64,000 nt of DNA from positions 248,001 to 312,000 of the forward strand of contig NZ_FZNR01000007.1 of NCBI RefSeq assembly GCF_900188005.1, given 5' to 3'. Source of the DNA: Actinoplanes regularis. Its GTDB lineage: Bacteria > Actinomycetota > Actinomycetes > Mycobacteriales > Micromonosporaceae. The translations under genes and the position numbers were made by a program. A model generated the notes under the pieces. The model was not told where the DNA came from. It ran no database searches and saw only the letters and a list, made by a program, of their open reading frames with translations. Shown here piece after piece: positions 44,743 through 53,754 of the stretch (the stretch's first letter is position 1; each line of letters begins with the position of its first letter).

Positions 44743-46408
44743 CGCCCTGTTGGTCCCGGGTGGCCGTGCCCGCGGCCAGGGCCGGCTCGGGACGGCCGAA
44801 GTGGTAGCCCTGTAGCAGGTGGAAGCCCAGCTCGGTGAGGGTCTCCGCGGTGCGCTCGTCCTCCACGCCCTCGGCGACCAGGGTCAGGCCCAGGCCGTTG
44901 GCCATCCGCGCGACCGACTCGACGATCACCCGGCCCCGCGGCTCGTGGATCCGGGTCACGAACGAGCGGTCCAGTTTCAACTCGTCCAGCGGGAGCTGGG
45001 TGAGCAGGCCCAGCGACGTGTTCCCGATGCCGAAGTCGTCGATCGCGACCAGTACGCCCATCCTGCGCAATGACCGCAATCGATCAGCGCACTCGGCGGG
45101 GCGGGTCATCACCGCGCTCTCGGTCACCTCGACGATCAGCGCCCGCGGCGGCAGCCCGGTCTCCGCCAGCAGCGCGTCGATCGTGGCCACCACCCGGTCC
45201 GAGGCCAGGACCGGAGCGGCGAGATTCACCGCCACCGGGACGTCGCGACCGGCCCGGTGCCAGGCCGCGGCCTGCCGCACGGCGTCGGCCAGCACCGCCG
45301 CGGTGAGCAGGTGGATCACGTCGGAGCGTTCCGCCTGGGGCAGGAAGACCCGCGGCGGGAGCAGCCCGCGCCGCGGGTGCGACCAGCGCACCAGGGCCTC
45401 GACCGAGGCGGTCTCCCGGGTCCGCGCGTCGACCAGCGGCTGATAGTGCAGGACCAGCTCACCTTTGCCGATCGCGGCCCGCAGGTCGGTGTCCAGACCG
45501 AGATCGATGTTGCCGGCGGTCAGCGCGGCCCGCCAGAGCTCGACCTGGGTGCGGTCGCGCTTCGCCGTGTACATCGCGGCGTCGGCCCGGGCCAGCAAAT
45601 CCTCCATCTCCGTCCGGTCCGGATGGTCGGCGAGGGCGACACCGGTCGACGCCTCGACCGTGACCGGGATGCCGGCTACCGGGAACGGCCCCTGGATGGC
45701 GTGCAACAGCTCGTGCGCGGCCGCGGCCGGCTCCTTCCCCGGCCAGATCGCCGGGTCCGGGGTGAACACCACGAACTTGTCGCCGTCGAGCCGGAACGCC
45801 CGCGCCGGGGCACACGCCGCGGCCAGCGCCACGGCGACGTGCCGCAGCAGCTCGTCGCCGTGGCGCTGGCCGAGCGTGTCGTTGATCTCCTTGAACCGGT
45901 TGAGGTCGACCACGAACAGGGCCGCCGGCGCGGCCGCCCGCTGCTCCATCAGGCTGCGCCGGTTGCCCAGGCCGGTCAGGTCGTCGGTGTGCGCCATCGC
46001 CTGGTAACGCTTGCTCAGGTGCTCGACCAGCGGGCCGACCGGAGCGATCCCGACCGTGCCGTCGTCGAACGCGACGATCAGCGGGATCGCCTTGAACCCG
46101 TCCGGCCGCTGCATCGCGGCCCGGGCCGCGTCGCCCCACTCGGTGCCGGCCGGCAGCACCAGAGCCGGGCGGCGCAGCAGGCTGCGCAGGGGCTTGCGGT
46201 GCAGCAGGGCGCGGCCGAAGCCGAGCCGGCCGGCCAGCACCAGCTCGAGGAAGCGGCGATCGACCAGGAAGCGGTCCTCGCCGGTCTCGGTGACGATGCC
46301 GAGCAGCTCCGGGTCGGTTCGCAGGATCGACTCGATCTCGCCCATCGGGGTGTCCGGCGGGGTGATCGGGGCCGGGACGGCGAGGTCGGCGAGGACGGGA
46401 GTGTGCAC
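44723..46408 (-). CDS. GGDEF/EAL protein, probable c-di-GMP phosphodiesterase with degenerate GGDEF
   Basis: A 561-aa signalling protein. Residues about 20-130 form a CBS-pair-like sensor region (TPMGEIESILRTDPELLGIV, ..GIAPVGPLVEHL). The GGDEF domain has RLDGDKF (about residue 205) where RxGGDEF is expected, so diguanylate cyclase activity is unlikely. The EAL domain keeps EALVRW (about 337), the IDDFGIGNTSL metal-binding DD, the catalytic-base Lys in LDELKLDRSF and EGVED. It should hydrolyse cyclic di-GMP, with GGDEF perhaps binding GTP. GTG 46408 is preceded by GGGGAGG at 7 nt. Confidence 0.9.
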   Translation of the reverse strand: MHTPVLADLAVPAPITPPDTPMGEIESILRTDPELLGIVTETGEDRFLVDRRFLELVLAGRLGFGRALLHRKPLRSLLRRPALVLPAGTEWGDAARAAMQRPDGFKAIPLIVAFDDGTVGIAPVGPLVEHLSKRYQAMAHTDDLTGLGNRRSLMEQRAAAPAALFVVDLNRFKEINDTLGQRHGDELLRHVAVALAAACAPARAFRLDGDKFVVFTPDPAIWPGKEPAAAAHELLHAIQGPFPVAGIPVTVEASTGVALADHPDRTEMEDLLARADAAMYTAKRDRTQVELWRAALTAGNIDLGLDTDLRAAIGKGELVLHYQPLVDARTRETASVEALVRWSHPRRGLLPPRVFLPQAERSDVIHLLTAAVLADAVRQAAAWHRAGRDVPVAVNLAAPVLASDRVVATIDALLAETGLPPRALIVEVTESAVMTRPAECADRLRSLRRMGVLVAIDDFGIGNTSLGLLTQLPLDELKLDRSFVTRIHEPRGRVIVESVARMANGLGLTLVAEGVEDERTAETLTELGFHLLQGYHFGRPEPALAAGTATRDQQGVTPGSR

Positions 46409-46668
46409 GTGACCGCCTCCCCTGATGTGCCGCCAGAGTTCGTTCCGCCGATACGGTACCGGCCCGGCGGATGACGATTATGCCCGCCTGTACGAGGTAG
46501 AGGCAGACCTGGCGTGAAACGTTTTCGGAACGGTTGGGCGCGCGGCCCGCGTTTTCCGGACAACTCATTCGTTGACCGGCCGCGTGGTGTGGCCGGGAAA
46601 GTGTCGGAGGGGCGGCCTAGAGTCGTCGGCGTGCTGAAGCTCGTCGCCATACCCGCCAGGTCTCCCGC

Positions 46669-49600
46669 ATGAGCGAGATCCTGCCCAGCGGTGAGCCCGC
46701 GGTGCGGGTGCTGCACGGATTCGTGAGCCGGGACGGCGGTTTGAACCTGTGGGCCGAGGACGGCGCGCCGGGCGCTCTCGCCAAGGGCGGCCGCGGCGTG
46801 CCGTGGCACCCGTCCGCGGTGCCGGCCACCGAGCTGCCGGCCGGGGAGAGGCGCGAGCCCGCCCTGCTGACCCTCCCGTCGACCGGGGCCGGGCCGCTGC
46901 CGTCGCCGCAGGTCGGGGTCCCACCGCGGCGCGGCGTGCGGCGGCCCCGGGTGTGGCGGGTGCCCGCCGTCGGCGTGCCGTTCGTCGACGCCGACCTGGC
47001 CGCCGAGTTCGACGGCCGCGTCGCGCCGGCGGTCCGGTGGCTGATCGAGTTGTGCGGCTTCGCCGCGAGCCTGGTCCGGCGCGGCCGGGTGCTGCCCGGC
47101 GTGCGCCTGGACGGCCCGCGCCCGGCGGCGCACTGGCGTCCGGTTCTGATCGGCGCCGACGCGGCCCGCCACGCCACCCTGCTGGACCGCATGCCACCGG
47201 CCTGCCGGGCCGAGACCGCCTCGGGCGCCGAGGCCCGGCCGGTGCGCCCGGGCGACAGCACCGCCGAGGTGGCCGGGGCGGGCGAGCTGCTGACGGCGGC
47301 GCTGGAGCGGCTCGTCGACGGGCTGGCGCGGACGCGACTCGCCGAGGCCGGCGTGACCCTGGCCGGCGACGGGTGGCTCGCGGCGCTGACCGGGGAGCCC
47401 GGCTTCGACGCGCCGCACGACGAGTTGGACGAGCTGATCCGGGCCCTGGACGCCTGGTTCGCACAGGCCGCGCGCGGTGCCGAGGTGCGGGTCTGCTTCC
47501 GGCTCAGCGACCCGCGCGAACACGAGCCGGTGATGCCCGGCGAGGTGCCGCTGCCGAACGACGCGTGGCGGCTGGAGTTCCTGCTGCAGGCCGCCGACGA
47601 GCCGAGCGTGCTGGTGCCGGCCGCCGACGTGTGGCGGGACCGGTTCGCCCCGCTGCGCCGGTGGACCGCCCACCCGCAGGAGCGCCTGCTGGCCGGGCTG
47701 GGCCGGGCGGCGCGGCTCTACCCGGCGCTCGGTGACGCGCTGCGCGAGGCGCACCCGGTCGAGATGATCCTCGACACCGAGGGTGCGCACGGCTTCCTCA
47801 GCCACGCGGCGGTGCTCGCGGAGGCCGGCCACGGCGTGCTGCTGCCGTCCTGGTGGCAGCGGGGATCCGGGCTGGGCCTGTCGCTGCGGGTGCGGACCCC
47901 GGAGCCGATCGCGCACGTGCTCCGGGACCGCACGGCCGGCCTGCGCGACCTGGTCGACTACGAGTGGGGGCTGGCGCTGGGCGGCCGCTCCCTGACCTCC
48001 GACGACCTGGCCGACCTGTCCCGGGCCAAGGTTCCGCTGGTCAAGCTGCGCGGGCGCTGGGTGTTCCTGGACCCGGAGCGGCTCGCCGCCGGGCTCGCGT
48101 TCCTGAGCCGGGGCGGCGGCACGATGACCGCCGGCGACGCGCTGCGGGTGACCCGGCTGCTGCCGCCCGAGGACCTGCCGCTGCCGGTCACCGACGCGCG
48201 CGGTACCGGCTGGCTGGGCGACCTGCTCAGCGGTGAGCTGGACGAGCGGCTGGAGCTGATCGATCCACCGGCCGGGCTCACGGGGGTGCTCAAGCCGTAC
48301 CAGACGAGGGGTTTCTCCTGGTTGGTCTTCATGGACTCGCTGGGGCTGGGCGCGTGCCTGGCGGACGACATGGGGCTGGGCAAGACCGTGCAGCTGCTGG
48401 CGCTGCTGCTGCACCGGCGGGACGGGCCGGCGCTGCTGGTCTGCCCGCTCTCGGTGCTCGGCAACTGGCAGCGTGAGGCGGAGCGGTTCGCGCCGGGCCT
48501 GCGGGTGCGGGTGCTGCACGGCGCCGACCGGGCCGATCCGGCCTCGCTGAGCGTGGGTGCCGACCTGGTGCTCACCACGTACGCGACCGCCGTCCGCGAC
48601 GCGGACGCGCTCGCCGCGATCGACTGGGACCGGGTGGTGCTGGACGAGGCGCAGCACATCAAGAACAGCGCGGGGGCGGCAGCCCGGGCGGTGCGGCGTT
48701 TCCCGGCCCGCAACCGGATCGCGCTGACCGGCACCCCGGTGGAGAACCGGCTGGCCGAGCTCTGGTCCATCCTGGACTTCGTCAACCCGGGCCTGCTCGC
48801 CTCCGCGCACACGTTCCGCGCCCGGTTCGCCGTCCCGATCGAGCGGTACGAGGACGAGGAGGCCGCCGCGCGGCTGCGCCAGGCCACCCGGCCGTTCCTG
48901 CTGCGCCGCACCAAGGCCGACCCGGGCATCGCCGGGGACCTGCCCTCGAAGCGGCATGTCCGGCACCTGTGCGGGATGACGACCGAGCAGGTCAGCCTCT
49001 ATCGCGCGGTCCTCGACGAGCTGCTGGAACGGCTCGCCGAGCCGGGCGAGACCCGCCGCAAGGGCCTGGTGCTGGCCGCGATGACCAAGCTGAAACAGGT
49101 CTGCGTGCACCCGGCGCTGCTGCTCAAGGACGCCTCCCCGCTGCCCGGCCGGTCCGGCAAGATCGACCGGCTGGAGGAGATCGTGGACCGGGCGCTGGGG
49201 GCGGGCGAGAGCGTGCTGTGCTTCACCCAGTTCGCCAGGTTCGGCGGGATGCTCGCGCCGCACCTGGCCGCGCGGTTCGGGGTGCGGGTGCCGTTCCTGC
49301 ACGGCGGGACGCCGCGCGGGGCCAGGGACACGATGGTCGACGAGTTCCAGCGGGCGCGGCGGCCCGGGGTGTTCCTGCTGTCGTTGAAGGCGGGCGGCAC
49401 CGGGCTCAACCTGACCGCGGCGAACCACGTGGTGCATGTGGACCGGTGGTGGAACCCGGCGACCGAGGCCCAGGCTTCCGATCGCGCGTTCCGGATCGGG
49501 CAGCGCCGGGACGTGCAGGTGCACACCCTGCTCTGCCTCGGCACGCTGGAGGAGCGCATCGACCGGCTGCTCGCCGACAAGGGCGTGCTCGCCGAGCGGG

Positions 49601-49692
49601 TGGTGGGGTCCGGCGAGGGCTGGCTGACCGCGTTGTCCACGAGTGAGTTGCGCGACCTGGTCGCCCTGGCCCCGGAGGCGATCGTTGACTGA
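46669..49692 (+). CDS. SNF2-family (HepA-like) helicase
   Basis: A 1007-aa DEAD-like Swi2/Snf2 ATPase. The N-terminal 450 residues hold the SNF2_N-assoc (DUF3670-like) region of bacterial SNF2 proteins. The helicase core begins about residue 540: Walker A DDMGLGKT (565), DEAQHIKN (about 658), TGTPVENRLAELWSILDFVNPG, and a C-terminal helicase domain with LLSLKAGGTGLNLTAA, DRWWNPATEAQASDRAFRIGQ. It probably remodels nucleic-acid-protein complexes or rescues RNA polymerase. A SWIM zinc-finger protein follows 47 bp downstream, the usual partner of this subfamily. Confidence 0.92.
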   Translation: MSEILPSGEPAVRVLHGFVSRDGGLNLWAEDGAPGALAKGGRGVPWHPSAVPATELPAGERREPALLTLPSTGAGPLPSPQVGVPPRRGVRRPRVWRVPAVGVPFVDADLAAEFDGRVAPAVRWLIELCGFAASLVRRGRVLPGVRLDGPRPAAHWRPVLIGADAARHATLLDRMPPACRAETASGAEARPVRPGDSTAEVAGAGELLTAALERLVDGLARTRLAEAGVTLAGDGWLAALTGEPGFDAPHDELDELIRALDAWFAQAARGAEVRVCFRLSDPREHEPVMPGEVPLPNDAWRLEFLLQAADEPSVLVPAADVWRDRFAPLRRWTAHPQERLLAGLGRAARLYPALGDALREAHPVEMILDTEGAHGFLSHAAVLAEAGHGVLLPSWWQRGSGLGLSLRVRTPEPIAHVLRDRTAGLRDLVDYEWGLALGGRSLTSDDLADLSRAKVPLVKLRGRWVFLDPERLAAGLAFLSRGGGTMTAGDALRVTRLLPPEDLPLPVTDARGTGWLGDLLSGELDERLELIDPPAGLTGVLKPYQTRGFSWLVFMDSLGLGACLADDMGLGKTVQLLALLLHRRDGPALLVCPLSVLGNWQREAERFAPGLRVRVLHGADRADPASLSVGADLVLTTYATAVRDADALAAIDWDRVVLDEAQHIKNSAGAAARAVRRFPARNRIALTGTPVENRLAELWSILDFVNPGLLASAHTFRARFAVPIERYEDEEAAARLRQATRPFLLRRTKADPGIAGDLPSKRHVRHLCGMTTEQVSLYRAVLDELLERLAEPGETRRKGLVLAAMTKLKQVCVHPALLLKDASPLPGRSGKIDRLEEIVDRALGAGESVLCFTQFARFGGMLAPHLAARFGVRVPFLHGGTPRGARDTMVDEFQRARRPGVFLLSLKAGGTGLNLTAANHVVHVDRWWNPATEAQASDRAFRIGQRRDVQVHTLLCLGTLEERIDRLLADKGVLAERVVGSGEGWLTALSTSELRDLVALAPEAIVD

Positions 49693-49739
49693 CTTCGCGC
49701 CCGTGTCCGGGCGGTGCGCCCCGGCCTCGGAGGTGAACG

Positions 49740-50573
49740 ATGACTGACTTCGCGCCCGCGTTTCTCGGGATGTTCGAGGCGCTGCGGATGGGGCCGACGT
49801 TCGCGCGCGGCCGCCGGGACGAACGCGCCGGCCACGTACGCAGTCTTACCGTCTCCAGCAGCCTCGCGGTGGCCCTGGTCCGGGGCCCGGACGACCCCGT
49901 CGCGTTCCGGTCCCGCGTCGCGGTCCGTGCCTTCGGCGCGGCCGATTGGGCCCGGGTCGAATCCGCCCTGGTCAGAGAGGCCGGCTTCGTCGCCGGTCTG
50001 CTCGACGGCCGGATGCCGCCCGGGGTCGAGGTGGTCTTCGCCGAAGCGGGGCTGACGCTGTTGCCGCTGTCGCTGGACGAGGTGGCGATGGACTGCACCT
50101 GCGAGCGGTGGCCGATGCCGTGCGTCCACCTCGCCACCACGTGTTACGCCCTGGCCCGGAGGTTCGAGTCCGATCCGTTCGAGGTGTTCGCCTGGCGTGG
50201 CCGGCACCGGGACGAGTTGCTCATGCGCTTGCGGCGACTGCGGGAGGCCGCCGCGGTGGACGCCGCCGAGGCTGGGGTGGACGCCTCCGCCGCCGACAGG
50301 GACGCCGCCGGAGCGAAGACCGCTTCCCGGGCGGGGGACGCCGCCGAGCCCGAGCCGCCGCTGATCGACCCCGAGGATCCGGAGGCGTTCTGGGGGATTT
50401 CCCTGGATCTCGGAGAATCCGCTGGCGAGGAGCCGGTCGGTGGGCGTTCGGACGCGCTGCTCGACCAGCTCGACGCGCCGCGCCTCGCTCATCGCGGGCG
50501 TCCCCTGACCGAAGTGCTTCGCGCCGCGTTCCGTAGTTTCTCGGACTCGTCGGGGGTCGATCGAACGGGCTAG
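49740..50573 (+). CDS. SWIM zinc-finger protein
   Basis: A 277-aa protein. The SWIM motif is DCTCERWPMPCVHLATTCYAL (Cys-x-Cys...Cys-x-His, about residues 118-128), preceded by a beta region and followed by an acidic/alanine-rich linker with a DPEDPEAFWGISLDL segment. SWIM proteins next to SNF2 helicases are thought to bind nucleic acid for the helicase. GGAGGT lies 9 nt before ATG 49740. The intergenic DNA repeats the first 18 bases of the gene. Confidence 0.87.
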   Translation: MTDFAPAFLGMFEALRMGPTFARGRRDERAGHVRSLTVSSSLAVALVRGPDDPVAFRSRVAVRAFGAADWARVESALVREAGFVAGLLDGRMPPGVEVVFAEAGLTLLPLSLDEVAMDCTCERWPMPCVHLATTCYALARRFESDPFEVFAWRGRHRDELLMRLRRLREAAAVDAAEAGVDASAADRDAAGAKTASRAGDAAEPEPPLIDPEDPEAFWGISLDLGESAGEEPVGGRSDALLDQLDAPRLAHRGRPLTEVLRAAFRSFSDSSGVDRTG

Positions 50574-50655
50574 TTCCCCGGAAAAACGCCGGAACGGTCC
50601 GAGGCGCCGTGATGCGCTAAGCCCGCAATGGCGCTATGTCCGGAAAAGGTGTGTC

Positions 50656-51369
50656 ATGAACATGATGAGGCATATGTTCGCGCTGGTCGGCGTGGGTGTC
50701 GCCGCCGGCGCGATGATCGGTATGGGCCCGGCGCAAGCCGATCCGTCGGTCGGCCGACCGGCCTCCGGCCAGGCGTCGCACTCCCGCGACTTCGTGATCG
50801 GCTACTACGACACCAAACGGTCCTGTGAGGAGGCCGGCTCGGCCGGCCAGTGGTACAGCGCCTGGGAAGACTACGACTGCGACCCGGTCCGCGTCGGCTG
50901 GCGCGGCCGGCTGTTCCAGCTGATCGTCGACGAGGGCGACTGGTTGGGTGCCGGCGGGCCGTGGCCGAGTGGCTGGCCGTACCGGACGGACTATCCGAGC
51001 GGGCTGATGAGCGTCGACGACGGACTGGAGCCGCAGGTCCGGCCGACCGTCCTGTCGCCGATCAGCCGGCCTGCCGGGTTGTCGCCGATCAACCAGGCCG
51101 CTGGTTTGCCGTCGGTCGGCCGGCCTGCCGGTCTGTCGCCGGTCGACCGGCCCGTTGGCTCGTCGCATGCCAGGCCGGCCGGTTCGCCGACGCACAACAG
51201 GCCGGCCGGTTCGCCGACGCACAGCAAGCCGGCCGGTTCGCCGATGCACAGCGAGCCGGCCGTTTCGCCGCCACAGGGAAAGCCGGTCGGCGCTCGTCTC
51301 CCGGACCAGCCGGTGAAGGGAACCCCGCCGCGTGACAATTCCGGCGGGACGTTCTGGCCGGTGCCGTAG
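50656..51369 (+). CDS. Secreted hypothetical protein with nine-residue repeats
   Basis: A 237-aa protein with a signal peptide (MFALVGVGVAAGAMIGMGPAQA, cleavage after AQA expected). Residues about 46-92 form a small Cys/Trp domain (FVIGYYDTKRSCEEAG...YDCDPVRVGWRGRLFQLIV) with two cysteines likely to pair. From residue 132 to 220, nine-residue units such as GLSPISRPA and GSPTHNRPA repeat about ten times. The end is GTFWPVP. The domain is not one I recognise. The Pro-rich repeats suggest a cell-wall-spanning or flexible stalk. Confidence 0.75.
   Translation: MNMMRHMFALVGVGVAAGAMIGMGPAQADPSVGRPASGQASHSRDFVIGYYDTKRSCEEAGSAGQWYSAWEDYDCDPVRVGWRGRLFQLIVDEGDWLGAGGPWPSGWPYRTDYPSGLMSVDDGLEPQVRPTVLSPISRPAGLSPINQAAGLPSVGRPAGLSPVDRPVGSSHARPAGSPTHNRPAGSPTHSKPAGSPMHSEPAVSPPQGKPVGARLPDQPVKGTPPRDNSGGTFWPVP
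51049..51315 (+). repeat. 27-bp coding repeat in the secreted protein gene
   Basis: About ten 27-bp (nine-codon) units of the form GLSPxxRPA grading into GSPTHxxPA. The units at about 51180-51255 are the most alike in DNA; outer copies are diverged and one is eight residues long. Confidence 0.8.
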
Positions 51370-51411
51370 GGCCGCGGGCCACACCCACGCGGGGTGTGGC
51401 CCGCGACCGTC

Positions 51412-52821
51412 TCACCAGGCGACGGGGGCGTAATCCTTGAGGAAACAGCCGTACACGTCCTCGCCCTGCTCACCGCGCACGATCGGGTCGTACACCCGGG
51501 CCGCCCCGTCGACCAGGTCCAGCGGCGCGTGGAAACCCTCCTCGTGCAGCCGCATCTTCGTCGGGTGCGGCCGCTCGTCGGTGATCCAGCCGGTGTCGAC
51601 GCTGGTCATCAGGATGCCGTCGGAGAACATGTCCTCCGCGCTGGTGCGGGTCAGCATGTTCAGCGCGGCCTTCGCCATGTTGGTGTGCGGATGCCCGGCA
51701 CCCTTGTACCCGCGCCGGAAGATGCCCTCCATGGCGGAGACGTTCACGATGTACCGCCGGGGGAACGGAGACTTGGCCATCGCCGGCCGCAGTCGGCTGA
51801 CCAGGATGAACGGCGCCGTAACGTTGCAGAGCTGCACCTCGAGCAGCTCGAGCGGATCGACCTCGTGCACCCGGTCGCTCCAGCTGTTGGTCGCCGTCGT
51901 GTCCGGCACCAGGCCACCCGCGTCGATAGCCACCGACCGCGCGGTCAGCGCCAGCTCGGTGATCTGCTGCGGGGTGAGCGCACCGGCCCCGGCGGTCAGC
52001 ACGGCCGCCGGCGACGCCCCCGCACCACCGAAGTACTCCAGCTCGGGAAGCTTCCCGCCGGGCAGCGCCTCGGCCTCGGCGGCCGCGATCGCCGCGTAGG
52101 CCCCCGCGGTCCGGCGTACGGTCTGCGCCGCGTTGTTGATCAGAATGTCCACTGGCCCGCGCGCCGCCACCGAGTCGGCCAGACCCACCACCTGGGCCGG
52201 GTCCCGCAGGTCGATGCCGACCACCCGCAGCCGGTGCAGCCAGTCGGAGCTGTCCGGCATCGCGGTGAACCGCCGCACCGCGTCGTGCGGGAACCGAGTC
52301 GTGATCGTCAGATCCGCACCGTCACGCAGCAGGCGCAACGCGATATACATGCCGATCTTGGCCCGCCCGCCGGTGAGCAGAGCCCGCCGCCCGGTGAGAT
52401 CGGTACGCGCGTCCCGGCGCTCGTGGTTGACCTTCGCGCAGTCCGGGCACAACTGGTGATAGAAAGCATCCACCACGGTGTAGCGCTGCTTGCACACGTA
52501 ACACCCGCGCGCCTGCCGCAGCACCCCGGCGCTCGCCCCCGCCGTCGTACTCTTCAGCGGGATCCCGGCCGTCTCGTCATCGATCCGCCCCGGCGCCCCG
52601 GTCGCGGTCGCCGCGGTGACGGCCCGGTCGTTCGCGAGCACGGCGTCCCGGCGCTCCCGCCGCCGCTCCAGCTTCGCGGTCTTGAACAGGCCGGCCGTCG
52701 CCCGCCGCACCCGCACGGCGTCCGGATGCTCCACCGGCAGAGCTTCCACCTCGGCCAGGACGGCGAGGCAGACCGCCAAGCGGTCCGGGTCCACGCCCAG
52801 GGTCGGGTCACTGCCGGTCAT
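51412..52821 (-). CDS. Zinc-ribbon SDR oxidoreductase with altered catalytic motif
   Basis: A 469-aa protein. Residues 1-100 are helical; a zinc-ribbon-like CYVCKQRY...LCPDCAKVNHERR follows (about 106-130); then a short-chain dehydrogenase domain: TGGRAKIGMYIALRLL (150), DILINNAAQTVRRT (NNAA motif) and VNVSAMEGIF with the catalytic Ser. The YxxxK position reads TNMAK in GHPHTNMAKAALNM, so the catalytic Tyr is replaced by Thr while the Lys is kept. It resembles SDR proteins with an N-terminal extension found across actinobacteria. ATG 52821 has GGGAG upstream; GTG 52860 is the alternative. Confidence 0.8.
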   Translation of the reverse strand: MTGSDPTLGVDPDRLAVCLAVLAEVEALPVEHPDAVRVRRATAGLFKTAKLERRRERRDAVLANDRAVTAATATGAPGRIDDETAGIPLKSTTAGASAGVLRQARGCYVCKQRYTVVDAFYHQLCPDCAKVNHERRDARTDLTGRRALLTGGRAKIGMYIALRLLRDGADLTITTRFPHDAVRRFTAMPDSSDWLHRLRVVGIDLRDPAQVVGLADSVAARGPVDILINNAAQTVRRTAGAYAAIAAAEAEALPGGKLPELEYFGGAGASPAAVLTAGAGALTPQQITELALTARSVAIDAGGLVPDTTATNSWSDRVHEVDPLELLEVQLCNVTAPFILVSRLRPAMAKSPFPRRYIVNVSAMEGIFRRGYKGAGHPHTNMAKAALNMLTRTSAEDMFSDGILMTSVDTGWITDERPHPTKMRLHEEGFHAPLDLVDGAARVYDPIVRGEQGEDVYGCFLKDYAPVAW

Positions 52822-53754
52822 TCGTAACTTCTCCCTCATCGGCCGTACTACCGCAGGCACTTTATTCCCTGCGGTTCTATCGGCCGCCGCACGCGCCCCT
52901 CAAGGGGCCCAGGTCACCCACCACCCGCAATTTTCTCCGGTACGGCGGTGGCGCGCCGCCCCGAGAAAGCCCAGCCGGTCGCCGTGGTGCAGTCCCCGCC
53001 CTCTTGCCCGCACCGGCGGCCAACCGCGCCGGCCCCAACGCCACCCAGCACAATTTGATCTTGCCTGTGGTCTCATGCGTCGCACCCGCAGCGCCACTGC
53101 CGGTGCTCGCCAGCCACCGTCCGCTTCTAGCTGCCGTCTTGGCCGCCGCGTGTGGGTGCTGATGCTCGCCGGTCACCGTCTGCTTCTTGCCGCCCTCTCG
53201 GCCGCCGCGTGTGGGTGCTGATGCTCGCCGGTCACCGTCTGCTTCTCGCTACCGTCTTGGCCGCCGTGTGCGGGTGCTGATGCTCGCCGGTCACCGTCTG
53301 CTTCTTGCCGCCGTCTTGGCCGCTGCCTGCGGTTGTGGGTGGGTGCTTATGCTCGCCAGCCACCGTGCACTCCTGGCCGCCGTCCCGGCTGCCACTGTGG
53401 TTCGCGGGTGGTGCCGGTGCTTGCCATCTACCGCACGTTTTCGGTCACCGTCTCGGCCGTCGCTGGCGGTTCGGGGGTGGGCGCGTTGCCTGCCCTGGGG
53501 CGCGGCGGGATTGCGGAAACTGGCGTCCAGCGTGGTGTCGAAAGCCTTGATACGTAAGGCCGCGCGGATGGGCGACTTCGGCTAGCTGCAACACCGCTCG
53601 AGTGGCCTATATCCAGACAAATCATTCTGGCGGGATCAGCTCTCCGAGATCTTCGCCCATGTTTCAACCGCAACTTGCCTAGATCTTGACGGGTGGCAGT
53701 GCGGCTGGTGGTCAGCTCGCCGAAAGGTCAGCCCAACGCCAGCCAGAGATCAAC
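52822..53754. other. 933-bp region without a clear gene
   Basis: This lies between the 5' end of the SDR gene and the 3' end of the MmpL gene, both on the minus strand. The left third (52822-53095) shows nothing convincing. The middle holds a 59-bp tandem array and its decayed copies (about 53095-53510). Short ORFs crossing the array repeat the peptide HRLLLAAL-like in shifting frames and are probably not genes. A promoter for the SDR gene must lie at the left edge. Confidence 0.55.
53105..53400. repeat. Intergenic 59-bp tandem array
   Basis: The anchor GCTCGCC recurs at 53105, 53164, 53223, 53282 and 53351 (59, 59, 59, then 69 bp). Units read GTGCTGATGCTCGCCGGTCA and CCGTCTGCTTCTTGCCGCC-like halves. 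The middle three are nearly identical; outer ones are diverged, with further decayed copies to about 53510. Confidence 0.9.

Noticed and set aside
46078-49524. A 1148-codon open frame on the minus strand opposite the SNF2 helicase
   Set aside because: Translation is Arg/Pro/Gly/Ala-biased without domains, and the opposite strand encodes a complete SNF2 protein. Antisense frames stay open in high-GC DNA.
53187-53585. Small membrane-protein-like ORF over the 59-bp array
   Set aside because: Hydrophobic peptide is a by-product of the repeat; the period shifts the frame and no ribosome binding site is evident.
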